A stretch of DNA of 20,759 nucleotides from CAYNST01 sp964399955 (GTDB lineage Bacteria > Pseudomonadota > Gammaproteobacteria > Pseudomonadales > Cellvibrionaceae). The notes beneath the pieces are model-generated. The model had not been told where the DNA came from and made no database searches. It was given only the letters and a program-made list of their open reading frames with translations. Shown piece after piece: positions 1-8,500 of this stretch (position 1 is its first letter; every line of letters starts with the position of its first letter). The stretch spans positions 1 through 20,759 of the forward strand of contig CAYNST010000059.1 in assembly GCA_964399955.1 (NCBI GenBank), given 5' to 3'. Position numbers and translations under genes: made by a program.

Positions 1-2
1 GA

Positions 3-56
3 GCGGCGGACGTAGTGGCCGCAAAGCCGCCCGCACAATCAGCCCGGAACCCTTAA
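3..56 (+). CDS. Possible 3' end of an upstream gene (partial)
   Basis: One frame is open from the left edge to a TAA at 54-56 and would end in the residues KPPAQSARNP. The stop lies 21 bp before the persulfide dioxygenase start, a typical operon spacing. Another frame is also open across the edge, so this is only a guess and no function can be read from 17 residues. Confidence 0.25.
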   Translation, partial: AADVVAAKPPAQSARNP

Positions 57-77
57 CCCGCTTAGGAGATATACATC

Positions 78-827
78 ATGATCTTTCGCCAACTCTTTGA
101 ACCCATCTCCAGCACTTACACTTATCTACTCGGCTGTGAAGATACCGGCCAGGCTGTTCTTGTGGACCCGGTGGTCAATGCCATTGAGCGGGACCTGGCC
201 GAGCTGTCCCGTCTGGGGTTGAAGCTCGCTTACACTCTGGACACTCACATCCACGCGGATCACATAACCTCCGCTTTGCAATTGCGAGAAAAAACGGGCA
301 GCAAGATTGCCGCCCCGGCCATGGAACGCCTGCCCTGCACCGAAGTAGGTATCGAGCACGGCAAGCCTTTTCAGTTGGGCAGCATAACGCTTGACCCGAT
401 CCACACGCCCGGCCACACCGACGCGCATTTTGCCTACCGCCTGAATGATCGCATCTTTACAGGCGACGCCTTGTTGATTGAGGGCTGTGGTCGCACGGAC
501 TTTCAAAACGGCGATACCGATACCCTGTATCAAAGCGTCACGGAGAAACTCTTCACTCTGCCGGACGACTATCTGGTGTACCCCGGGCACGACTATCAAC
601 AGCGTCGTGTGTCGACCATTGCGCAGGAGAAAGATAGAAATGCCCGCCTGGGTAATGGTAAGAGCCTGGAGGAATTTCGCAAGATCATGAGCAACCTGAA
701 GCTCGCCTATCCAAAATTCATAGACTACGCGGTTCCAGGCAACCGCGAGTGTGGCGTCTGCCCAGCGGATCTTCCGGAGCATTTACAGGAATACTGCCAC
801 CGAATGGCTCACAGCCCACAGGGCTAG
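78..827 (+). CDS. Persulfide dioxygenase-like MBL-fold protein (ETHE1 type)
   Basis: This 249-aa protein of the metallo-beta-lactamase fold most likely oxidises glutathione persulfide to sulfite with O2, using one Fe(II), in the cytoplasm. The THIHADH motif lies at residues 56-62, and the metal ligands of the ETHE1 family appear as His57, His113 (TPGHTDAH) and Asp130 (TGDALL). Arg139 in GCGRTDF matches the family's glutathione-binding Arg, and YPGHDY carries His171. The length fits the single-domain bacterial type without a fused rhodanese. AGGAGAT eight bases upstream supports the ATG. No rhodanese or sulfide:quinone reductase is visible beside it, although the left edge is close. The family call is firm; the exact substrate is inferred from homologous motifs. 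The 3' end abuts a truncated response regulator on the other strand. Confidence 0.88.
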   Translation: MIFRQLFEPISSTYTYLLGCEDTGQAVLVDPVVNAIERDLAELSRLGLKLAYTLDTHIHADHITSALQLREKTGSKIAAPAMERLPCTEVGIEHGKPFQLGSITLDPIHTPGHTDAHFAYRLNDRIFTGDALLIEGCGRTDFQNGDTDTLYQSVTEKLFTLPDDYLVYPGHDYQQRRVSTIAQEKDRNARLGNGKSLEEFRKIMSNLKLAYPKFIDYAVPGNRECGVCPADLPEHLQEYCHRMAHSPQG

Positions 828-907
828 GCGCGGTGCCCCAATAACTCCAGGCCGGCGTGAATGCCCTCGCCAACCAGAAGGTCGTCCTCCACTATCAACA
901 CATACAT
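824..907 (-). pseudogene. N-terminal stub of an OmpR-type response regulator
   Basis: Read on the - strand from an ATG at 905-907, this gives 27 residues beginning MYVLIVEDDLLVGEGI and ending LELLGHRA, then TAG. It is the first beta strand, the acidic pair and helix 1 of a receiver domain of the OmpR/QseB type. The rest of the receiver, including the phosphorylated Asp, and the DNA-binding domain are missing. The stop overlaps the stop of the persulfide dioxygenase gene, so the break coincides with a gene junction. The stub is divergent from the TlpA-like gene at 1005, as expected if a two-component pair once controlled that thiol-redox gene. The receiver identity is clear; the evolutionary reading is inference. 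Confidence 0.75.
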
Positions 908-1004
908 TTGTTATTGTTTCCGCTGATTTAATCTTCGCTTAATTCGTCACAGCTAATTTGCTGAATCATGATGAAAGACATCGGCACGACCTGAGGATTC
1001 ACCT

Positions 1005-1826
1005 ATGCTGTCCATTTCCGCCGGCCCGTTCGTCACCACGCCGCACAGACTGTTTTTTGTACTGGCTTTGGCGGCAGCCTTGCTTGTGGGCTGGCTGCAT
1101 GGACGGCGAGAGCGGATAGCGGTGCAGCCGGTGCTGACGCAAATGGTACTATACGGCCTGCTTTCGGCCCGAATTGCTTTTGTTGGGATTTACTTCGGCG
1201 AATACCGGCACCAGCCCTGGCGCATGTTGGATATACGCGACGGAGGATTTTTCTACGAAGTTGGCACCCTGGCTGCGGTCGCCATCGGCCTGTATCACCT
1301 TTGGCGATCCCCTCGCATTCGAACTACGCTGGCATTGGCAGTAGCCAGCGGCTTTCTGGTCTGGGGAGCCAGCCTGGGGCTTATCAATGCGATCCGCGTT
1401 TCTCAACCGGCAGTGGACGCTCTTGCGCTGACGACACTGGACGGTCGGCAGCAAACCCTTTCGGCGCTACGCGGTAAACCCGTAGTAGTAAATCTCTGGG
1501 CGACCTGGTGCCCACCCTGCCGGCGGGAAATGCCGGTGCTGGCAGAAGCGCAACAGCGTGAGCAAGACATTGAATTTGTGTTCGTCAACCAGGGTGAATC
1601 AACCACTACCGTCAGCAAGTACCTGTACCGTGAAGGCCTGCAGCTTGAGAATGTGTTTCTGGACACCAAGACCGAATGGTCCAATACGCTTGGTGCCGAC
1701 GCAATGCCAACCACACTTTTTTTTGACGCGGACGGCATACTGGTAGGATCACATACCGGCGAGTTGTCTGCCGCGAGCTTGAAGGAGGCCATCAGGCGCT
1801 ACCTGGTGAACGCACGTATCCAATGA
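1005..1826 (+). CDS. Membrane TlpA-like thiol-disulfide protein with N-terminal Lgt-like domain
   Basis: This 273-aa protein has two parts. Residues 15-130 hold about four hydrophobic helices. The stretch SARIAFVGIYFGEY...DIRDGGFFYEVG resembles the prolipoprotein diacylglyceryl transferase (Lgt) fold, but its length is too short for a full Lgt enzyme. Residues 138-270 form a TlpA/ResA-like thioredoxin domain with the redox motif WCPPC (Cys169, Cys172) and a cis-Pro in AMPTT (Pro235). The thioredoxin domain probably faces the periplasm and reduces or exchanges disulfides there, for example in cytochrome c maturation or with DsbD/DsbG partners. No such partner follows it. A divergent response-regulator stub lies upstream. 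The SD is weak (TGAGGATTCACCT before the ATG). The thioredoxin call is firm; the role of the N-terminal domain is unknown. Confidence 0.85.
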   Translation: MLSISAGPFVTTPHRLFFVLALAAALLVGWLHGRRERIAVQPVLTQMVLYGLLSARIAFVGIYFGEYRHQPWRMLDIRDGGFFYEVGTLAAVAIGLYHLWRSPRIRTTLALAVASGFLVWGASLGLINAIRVSQPAVDALALTTLDGRQQTLSALRGKPVVVNLWATWCPPCRREMPVLAEAQQREQDIEFVFVNQGESTTTVSKYLYREGLQLENVFLDTKTEWSNTLGADAMPTTLFFDADGILVGSHTGELSAASLKEAIRRYLVNARIQ

Positions 1827-1981
1827 TGCTGATACTCAATCTATTGAGAAACAGCCTTCGTATCTGTTTCCGGTATTCAGCCAGTCATTCCAGTGGTTTT
1901 TGGACGGAACCCCTATAGACGCAATTTGGCTCAACCCAAGGGCTGACGGCAAACTTACATAAGCAAAGTTCAGGGTGTGAC

Positions 1982-2563
1982 ATGGCTAACCAGATGAACC
2001 TGACCGACGTCTTAGACGGCATGGACGACAAAGCAGAGGGCGACAAATTGACCCTCGGTGAAGTTGTCGACTCTTTTGGCAGCCGGGGATTCGGCCCGCT
2101 ATTGCTGGCCGTTTCGCTGATTGAGCTACTGCCAACAGGCGCAATACCTGGGGTGCCTACCTTTCTGGCAATCGTAGTTGTCCTTTTGGCAAGCCAACTG
2201 CTAGTTGGACGTTCATCGCCTTGGATTCCTCAGAAACTCAGAAACAAAGGTTTCAGCAAAGACAAATTTGCAAAAGGCAGAGATAAGGTCCGGCCGTTCA
2301 CCCAAAAAGTTGATAAGGCCATCAAACCTCGCCTGGAGCAATTTACCACGCCCTTCGCCGCTCGGTGGGTGGCGGGGATCTGTGTGCTTTTGGCGATGAC
2401 CATGCCACCGCTTGAGGTGATCCCCTTCGCATCATCACTACCCGCTGCAGCAATAGGATTGTTTGGGATTGGCTTGAGCGCAAAAGACGGGCTGCTTATC
2501 TTGATGGGTTTGCTGGTGGCGGTCTGCGCGGCCGCCGGCGCGGTTTACTGGCTGGCTTTTTGA
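1982..2563 (+). CDS. ExoD-family membrane protein
   Basis: This 193-aa protein has the layout of the ExoD family (named for an exopolysaccharide-synthesis locus in rhizobia): a short polar N-terminus with LTLGEVVDSFGSRGFGPLLL, a hydrophobic block at about 38-76 containing the family-like IELLPTGAIPGVPT, a basic linker at 80-120, and a second hydrophobic block at 127-193 with MPPLEVIPFASSLPAAAIGL. It is likely an inner-membrane protein; the biochemical role of the family is not settled. It starts at an ATG preceded by GTTCAGGGTGTGAC, a weak SD. It stands alone, with 155 bp before it and almost 400 bp after it, and no polysaccharide genes nearby. Confidence 0.8.
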   Translation: MANQMNLTDVLDGMDDKAEGDKLTLGEVVDSFGSRGFGPLLLAVSLIELLPTGAIPGVPTFLAIVVVLLASQLLVGRSSPWIPQKLRNKGFSKDKFAKGRDKVRPFTQKVDKAIKPRLEQFTTPFAARWVAGICVLLAMTMPPLEVIPFASSLPAAAIGLFGIGLSAKDGLLILMGLLVAVCAAAGAVYWLAF

Positions 2564-2960
2564 CGACCACTTACTTATTAATCGGGCAAGGTCGCGCTCG
2601 CCCCCTTCTTTCTCACCCAATCAACTACGCGTCCGTCAGTGCCTCTGCACGGGGTCCCTCGGTAATTTTCACGCTGCAACGCTTCAGTCAACTCGTCGCA
2701 ACAAATCCCGAACGCGGGGGAGAAACGTCTTGAGCTATCCCGTTTAGTCGGTGGGAGTCCGGATATTGCTGTAACGTGCACTCAACCGACAATCTAGCGC
2801 CGGCGTTCCGGTATCTCGCTCAACTCCAGCTTTCGCTAATTGGCACGCAGTCTCATCGGATCACAGAGGACAGACGTAGTAGCAAACTGCTGGAAGCAGC
2901 TGGGTTGACGTCGGGCTTTTTAGCCTAGAGGTTTGAAAAAAACGTTGAAGGAGGTGCAAT
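2564..2960. other. 397-bp gap without a confident gene
   Basis: I see no convincing gene here. On the - strand, about 2578-2700 can be read as a fragment containing ELTEALQRENYRG and VVDWVRKKG, which is faintly like a DNA-binding segment of some transposases. It lacks a full domain, so it is at most a relic. Near the right end TTGACG (about 2906) and an A-tract precede the strong SD of the next gene, so the promoter of the DUF2231/PQQ pair probably lies in 2890-2945. A small GGCT/AGCC hairpin with a T loop sits at about 2916-2927. Confidence 0.4.
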
Positions 2961-3389
2961 GTGCGTAGCTCAAATAACCTAAGGAATTGTCAGGCACTTC
3001 ACCCAATCCAGGCAATGCTGCTTGCGGGAAGCATCCCCTTGTTCCTGGGGGGGCTGCTGAGCGACATGGCGTACGCCTCAAGCTACCAGATTCAGTGGAG
3101 CAACTTCGCCTCTTGGCTGATTGCGGGAGGCCTTGTTTTTGGCGGCTGTACTCTGCTATGGGCAATAATCAATCTGTTCCGCCCCCGGCATCGAGGACGG
3201 CTCTCGATGATTTTCGCCGGCCTCCTGTTGGTAACTTGGGTGGTAGGTTTTTTCAACTCGTTAACGCACGCCAAGGATGCGTGGGCTAGCATGCCTGCGG
3301 GGCTTGTTCTTTCGTTCATCGTTGTTTTGCTTGCCTGCGCATCGACCTGGTTAGGCTTCGCCAAATTCGGCGTAGGAGGTGGAAGGTGA
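2961..3389 (+). CDS. DUF2231-like four-helix membrane protein
   Basis: This 142-aa inner-membrane protein has four predicted helices at about 17-35, 48-70, 81-99 and 112-133. An early LHPIQAM with His14 and an Asp at the end of helix 1 (LLSDMAY) match the DUF2231 pattern. It starts at GTG; AAGGAGGT seven bases upstream decides this start, because an overlapping ATG at 2959 leads to a stop after seven codons. Its stop overlaps the next start as GTGA, so it is translationally coupled to a PQQ-type dehydrogenase lipoprotein. DUF2231 proteins often accompany such dehydrogenases, and a role in electron transfer or membrane anchoring is plausible but unproven. Confidence 0.75.
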   Translation: MRSSNNLRNCQALHPIQAMLLAGSIPLFLGGLLSDMAYASSYQIQWSNFASWLIAGGLVFGGCTLLWAIINLFRPRHRGRLSMIFAGLLLVTWVVGFFNSLTHAKDAWASMPAGLVLSFIVVLLACASTWLGFAKFGVGGGR

Positions 3390-4696
3390 GGATCTCAAAC
3401 CAGTATTCGCAGCTGATCGGAGCCATTGCTTTGGCTGTTGTTATAAGCAGTTGTGGTGGCGAAGATCCGAATCCGGAGCAATACGGATCTGATCCAAGGC
3501 TCCCGCAGCCAGAACGCGGACTGCTACCCAGTATGACGATTGCAAAGCCTACCCCATGGGGTGATCAACTGCCTACGGTGCCCAGCGGCTACACCGTTTC
3601 TGCCATAGCCACCGGGTTGAAAATTCCTCGTCAGACGCTAGTTCTTCCAAATGGTGACATTTTGGTGGCTGAGGGTAGGGGCGGCAACGTCTCGCCAATG
3701 AAGCCGAAGGACATTATAGCTGGGTACATCAAAGCTCGGGGAACTACTCAGGTGGAGAGCGGTGACCGCTTGACCCTGCTGCGGGATGCCGACGGTGACG
3801 GCATCTATGAACTACAGACGGTCTACGCTGACAACCTGAACGCGCCTTACGGCTTGGCGTTGGTAGGCAACAACCTATACGTCGCTAACCAAGATGCTCT
3901 CGTGCGTTTCGATTACCGTGATGGGCAGATTCGCGCCAGCGGAGCGCCCGAAAAGATAACCGATTTACCATCATTGATCAACCATCATTGGACAAAGGCG
4001 CTAGCGGCAAGTACAGATGGTCGCTTCCTCTACGTTGGCAACGGCTCAAATAGCAATATCACTGAACGCGGCATGGTGGCCGAAATTGACCGTGCAATGA
4101 TATGGGAGGTGGATGCCGAAACAGGAGCACATCGGCCCTATGCCACCGGTTTACGGAATCCCACTGCGCTCGCTATCCAGCCTGGAACGGGTCAACTGTG
4201 GGCAGTGGTGAACGAACGTGATGAGATTGGTCCCAATCTTGTGCCTGACTATTTGACTGCGGTTCAGGAGGGCGGATTCTATGGTTGGCCCTACAGCTAT
4301 TGGGGGCAAAATGTGGATGATCGCGTGCGGCCTCAGGATCCAGACAAGGTTGCTTCGGCAATAGAGCCTGATTACGCCCTGGGATCGCATGTAGCAGCGC
4401 TTGGCCTCGACTTCTCAGTACCGGCAATGGGCACCAGATTCACTGACGGCGTGTTCATCGGTGAACATGGCAGCTGGAATCGTAAAAATCCAGTCGGTTA
4501 TAAGGTGATATTCGTACCCTTCAGCGAAGGCCGACCGGCGGGTCCGCCGATAGATTTCGTCACCGGTTTTCTCACTGCAGATGAAAAAGCCCGCGGCCGT
4601 CCTGTTGGCGTGACCGTTGATCCCCGGGGTGCACTGATCGTGGCTGACGACCTCTCCAATACCGTCTGGCGCATTGCTCCCGATAGTCCTCGGTGA
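3386..4696 (+). CDS. PQQ-dependent sugar/sorbosone dehydrogenase-like lipoprotein
   Basis: This 436-aa beta-propeller protein probably oxidises a sugar or aldehyde in the periplasm with PQQ and passes electrons to the respiratory chain. The N-terminus is a lipoprotein signal with the lipobox ISSC (Cys23). Family marks are DILVAEGRGGNV (about 91-102), a possible Ca site in RDADGDGIYE (about 133-142), a His pair in INHHWTK (200-201, the likely catalytic position), YATGLRNPTALA (252-263), GEHGSWNR (359-366) and the C-terminal GRPVGV...GALIVADDLSNTVWRI blade. It starts at GTG with TAGGAGGT upstream and a 4-bp overlap with the DUF2231 gene. No PQQ synthesis genes are in the window, so the cofactor must come from elsewhere. 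Substrate is not predictable from sequence. Confidence 0.85.
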   Translation: MRISNQYSQLIGAIALAVVISSCGGEDPNPEQYGSDPRLPQPERGLLPSMTIAKPTPWGDQLPTVPSGYTVSAIATGLKIPRQTLVLPNGDILVAEGRGGNVSPMKPKDIIAGYIKARGTTQVESGDRLTLLRDADGDGIYELQTVYADNLNAPYGLALVGNNLYVANQDALVRFDYRDGQIRASGAPEKITDLPSLINHHWTKALAASTDGRFLYVGNGSNSNITERGMVAEIDRAMIWEVDAETGAHRPYATGLRNPTALAIQPGTGQLWAVVNERDEIGPNLVPDYLTAVQEGGFYGWPYSYWGQNVDDRVRPQDPDKVASAIEPDYALGSHVAALGLDFSVPAMGTRFTDGVFIGEHGSWNRKNPVGYKVIFVPFSEGRPAGPPIDFVTGFLTADEKARGRPVGVTVDPRGALIVADDLSNTVWRIAPDSPR

Positions 4697-4874
4697 GACT
4701 GAAGCGTGCTTTACATCGATCGGCAAACGCCACTGGATGAGATGCTGCATACTTCGTGTCCAGATATTTGCGCCAATCGAAGGTTGCGGATTGGTGCCTC
4801 TTTTGCATGGGTTTTTGCAGGCGACAACCTCAGCAGCATTTTTGCTTCACCGGCAAACTTTGGAGGAGAGGAGC

Positions 4875-5468
4875 ATGAGCGTCAGCGTAAAGAAGTCCGG
4901 CCACTATGAGCTGATCGAAACTACCAAAGGTCATCAGATCCTGAACCTCAATGACGAAGATTATTACGCTTTAGTAAAAGGGGAAAAAGGCGATATTGCC
5001 GTCAAGTCGGGTTCGGACCATAAAAAGAAAAAGCTGATCAATCACGGCAAGTTTTATTTTGCAGATTTTTATGATGATCCAGACTTCAACGATGTTCCGC
5101 ATTTGTTTTTGCAGGACTCAGGCGGCAGGTACCGGGAGTGGATTCTGCCGAATGGCCTACCGTCATCCAGTGACCACCAGAAGAAGTTGGTACGCTCGGA
5201 CAGGCTGATCAGCAAAAACAAGGTGGAGCGCCATTTGGAAGGAGGTGGCAGCAAGTGCGGCGAAAGGCAGGCTCAGGACGCCATGCCCCCGGCAGGTTCG
5301 CAGTCCGAATCTCGGGGACAAAAATCCAAGCCGCGCGGCAAAAGTCCTGCTGACAAAGGCGCGCTGGAGAGCAAGACCAAGTCCCAGCTCTACCAACTGG
5401 CAAGGAGGAAGCATGTCGAGGGGCGCTCAAAAATGAGCAAGGAGGAACTGGTAACGGCGCTAAGTTAG
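4875..5468 (+). CDS. Small basic protein with C-terminal Rho-N/SAP-like domain
   Basis: This protein has 197 residues from the ATG at 4875, chosen because GGAGAGGAG lies directly upstream; a longer reading from 4674 would overlap the dehydrogenase end and lacks an SD. Residues 1-118 form a compact, charged domain I do not recognise (MSVSVKKSGHYELIET..., with YYALVKGEKGD and REWILPNGLPSSSDHQKKL). Residues 120-165 are a low-complexity basic linker rich in Ser, Gly, Lys and Arg. Residues 167-196 (KTKSQLYQLARRKHVEGRS then KMSKEELVTAL) match the helix-extended-helix Rho-N/SAP-like motif found in many small nucleic-acid-associated bacterial proteins. A nucleic-acid-binding stress protein is the best guess. 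It is convergent with the sensor kinase. Confidence 0.75.
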   Translation: MSVSVKKSGHYELIETTKGHQILNLNDEDYYALVKGEKGDIAVKSGSDHKKKKLINHGKFYFADFYDDPDFNDVPHLFLQDSGGRYREWILPNGLPSSSDHQKKLVRSDRLISKNKVERHLEGGGSKCGERQAQDAMPPAGSQSESRGQKSKPRGKSPADKGALESKTKSQLYQLARRKHVEGRSKMSKEELVTALS

Positions 5469-5471
5469 GCG

Positions 5472-5490
5472 GCCGGTTTTTCGTACCGGC
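5472..5490. terminator. Inverted repeat between convergent genes
   Basis: GCCGGT (5472-5477) and ACCGGC (5485-5490) form a 6-bp stem around a T-rich 7-base loop, directly after the Rho-N/SAP protein gene and before the 3' end of the sensor kinase. There is no T-run after the stem in either direction, so a bidirectional terminator is only likely, not shown. Confidence 0.4.
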
Positions 5491-5550
5491 AGAAGCCTAA
5501 ATGCGAAAAATCTGACCTCACCTACTGCATATGTCGCTGCAAGCAGAGCT

Positions 5551-8500
5551 TCAGCTATTCAAACAACGCACCAACTCGTCCATTGAGAAAGGTTTTGACA
5601 GTAGCTTAACCTCAAAATCCAGCTCGTTCGCAACATCGCTGCCGTATCCCGAGGCCAGCACAATTTTGGTATCAGGATCAGCTCCGTGGGCAATAGCTGC
5701 CAGTTGCAGGCCCGACATTCCCGGCAGAGATACATCGGTCAGTAATACGTCAAAGGCCCCCTGCAGCCGGCCGATAGCACTTTCCGCGTCGCCAAACCCC
5801 TCAACCTCGTGCCCGAGCAAAGTCAGCATTTCACACACCAGTTGACGGAAATTCTCATTGTCTTCAACAAACACAATGCGCAGCGGTGTTTGCGCATCTG
5901 CAGTTTTAGACTGGGTAGGTGGCGTGTCCGGCCTGGATGCGTTCTTCACAGGAGTCTCGTCCCCGGTCAGCAGTTCGCGAACCTTTCGCGCTAACTGGTC
6001 GCGATCATAGGGTTTGCTGAGCAGATGCAGGCCTGGGTCTAACCGGCCGTCATGCACAATCGCATCCTGGGTATAGCCCGAGGTGAAAAGCACCTTGAGG
6101 CCAGGGATCAATTGTTTGGCCTTTTCGGCAAGCTCCGGGCTGCGCAACTGGCCGGGCATTACCACATCGGTAAAAAGCAGATCAATGTCGCGGTTCTGCT
6201 CAACAATTCCCAATGCCACCTCGGCATTGTCGGCTTTGATCACGGAGTAACCAAGTCCGGCCAGGGTATCCACCACGGTGGCCTGCACCGAGGGGTCATC
6301 TTCCACCACCAGTATGGTTTCACTACCACCGTCTGCCGCCAACGGTCGCGGTGGGGTTACCGGTTGCTCGGGTTCATGGCTGCGGCGCAAATATATCTTG
6401 ATGGTGGTGCCACAGCCCACTTCACTGAAGATGCGAATATGCCCCTCGCTCTGCAGTACAAAACCGTGCGCCATACTCAAGCCCAGACCGGTGCCCTCGC
6501 CTTCCGGTTTGGTGGTGAAGAATGGTTCAAATGCTCTCTCCTTGACGTCTTCGGGCATACCCGGGCCGGTGTCCGTAATGGCCAACATTACAAACTCACC
6601 GGCTTGCAAGCCGGGGATTGAACGCACGTATTCATTGTCCAGCACCGCGTTGCTGACTGTAATGGTCAGGCGGCCCTCCCCGTTCATCGCGTCCCGAGCG
6701 TTGATCGCCAGATTGAGAATGACGTTTTCCAACTGATTGGGGTCCGCCACCGTGTTCCAAAGGTCTTCCTCTACGTCTGTCTGCACTTCGATGGCGTCGC
6801 CCAGGGCACGTTGCAGCATCTCACCCAGACTAAGCATCAGCCGGGCCAGGTTCATAACCTTGGGCTGCAGTGGCTGCTTGCGAGCAAATGCCAATAACTG
6901 TGCAGACAACTTGGCGCCGCGGTCTACAGCGGTCATCGCCGTGGCGACCCGTCGTTCGATCTGGGCCGAACCCTTGGCCTCCAATTGCAACAACTGCAAG
7001 CTGCCGCGTACAACCTGCAGCACGTTATTGAAGTCGTGGGCCACGCCGCCGGTCAGTTTGCCTACGGCTTCTAATTTTTGAGACTGCACCAAGGCTTCCC
7101 TGGCCGCCTCCAGTTCCTTGGCCCGAAGTGCGGCTTGCGCCTCTGCGGTTTTGAGATAGGTCAAATCGCGCAGAAATGCGCTGGAGCCGTAGGCCTCACC
7201 ATTGTGGAAAGACGCAACCGACAGCTCAACCGGTATCTCGTGGCCGTCTTTGTGCAGTGCGGTGACTTCCAGCCGCTGATTGATCATCGGCCCGGTGCCG
7301 GTCTCGCGAAACTGTTGAAAGCCTAAATTGTGCGCGTGCCGGTGCGCAGGCGGTATGACCAACTCGGCAAGATCCCGGCCCACGGCCTCTTCGGAAGACC
7401 ATCCCAGCGTTTCTTCTGCCTGAAGATTCCAGTCGGACACCCGGCCGTCGGCGCCAATCGCAATGAAAGCATCATTGGAATTATTGAGAATGGCCTTGAT
7501 GCGGCGCTGCTCCAAGGCTATTTGCACCACCAGCGGTTCTACCCATTTGCGCAACAGAATTGTCCCAATGGCCACAAACACCAGCAGCACCGCCATGAGG
7601 ATCTGCAGGCGATCGCGAAGAGGCGCGTACAATTCGGCAACGCCTCGCTTGACCATCAACCCCAGTCCGTAGTTGGGAAGAGGCGCAAAGCCCGCCTGCA
7701 CCGGTTCTCCACGTGGGTCGGTGGTGGTTTCCGCCCCCCACTCCCCTATCAGCGCGCGGGAAACGGAAAAAGCCGGATTGCCGCCCTGCTTGAACATGGG
7801 AAAGGTCATGCCCTCTGGGTGAAATCGACTGGGAAAGCAGACGACATTTATGCCTTCTCGACCGCAGAGCATCACATTGTGCGTCTCGCCCAGGTGGGCA
7901 GCTTCAACCATGAACCGAGTAACGTCCTCAAGCACGTACTCGGTGACCACCCGACCTATGCGCTGGCCGTCCTGAATCACATCTTGTTCGCTTCTCATGA
8001 TGTATCCGTTAGACCAAAGCAGGCTTAGCCCAGGCTGTGACTCGAGCTTTAACACAACCGGAGCGCTATCGCCCATCAACTGGCCCTCAGAGGCCAGCAG
8101 TTGCTGCTCCGGGTTAAACAGGCGTACACCGCTGAACCCGGAACCCAACAATATGCGAGCAATGTCTTGTGAAGTTTCGCTACTAGCGTCGGGGCCAGCC
8201 TCAGGTGCGGCCGCGGCCGCCAGGTGGCGCTTCAAGATGGTTCTGTTGACTACCGAGCGGGATATAAGGGCCGCTCGCTGAAGCTCTGAGGAAATAACGA
8301 ACGCATTGGTTCGGGCGTTATTTTTAAGGTTGTTCTTGGACGATTCTTCGAAGCCGCTGCGCAAAACACCAAACCCTGTCAGGCCGGCCGTCAATGCGAA
8401 CACAGCCAGCAACGCGGCCGACAGTCTGGTGATGCGCTGGGCTTGCCCCAGCGGTGTGTCGGAAAGCCCCAATGCCTTGTTGGCGCTCAGCCCCCACAAG

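Noticed and set aside
64..80. AGGAGATATACAT before the persulfide dioxygenase start equals the T7 gene 10 / pET vector leader
   Set aside because: A 13-base match with no other vector sequence around it and a natural gene context; most likely a chance strong SD.
1823..1918. 31-codon frame overlapping the TlpA-like stop (MMLILNLLRNS...)
   Set aside because: No SD of its own and no recognisable similarity; it may be the broken start of a lost downstream gene, but this cannot be shown.
2836..2856. TGGCACGCAGTCTCATC as a sigma54 promoter
   Set aside because: The -24 half fits, but the -12 half lacks the required GC at the right spacing.
4674..4874. Longer N-terminus for the Rho-N/SAP protein from an ATG at 4674
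   Set aside because: It overlaps the end of the dehydrogenase gene, has no SD and low-quality sequence, whereas the ATG at 4875 has a strong SD.
6052..8028. Long open frames on the + strand inside the sensor kinase gene
   Set aside because: They are antisense to clearly conserved kinase and receiver domains and have no family features.
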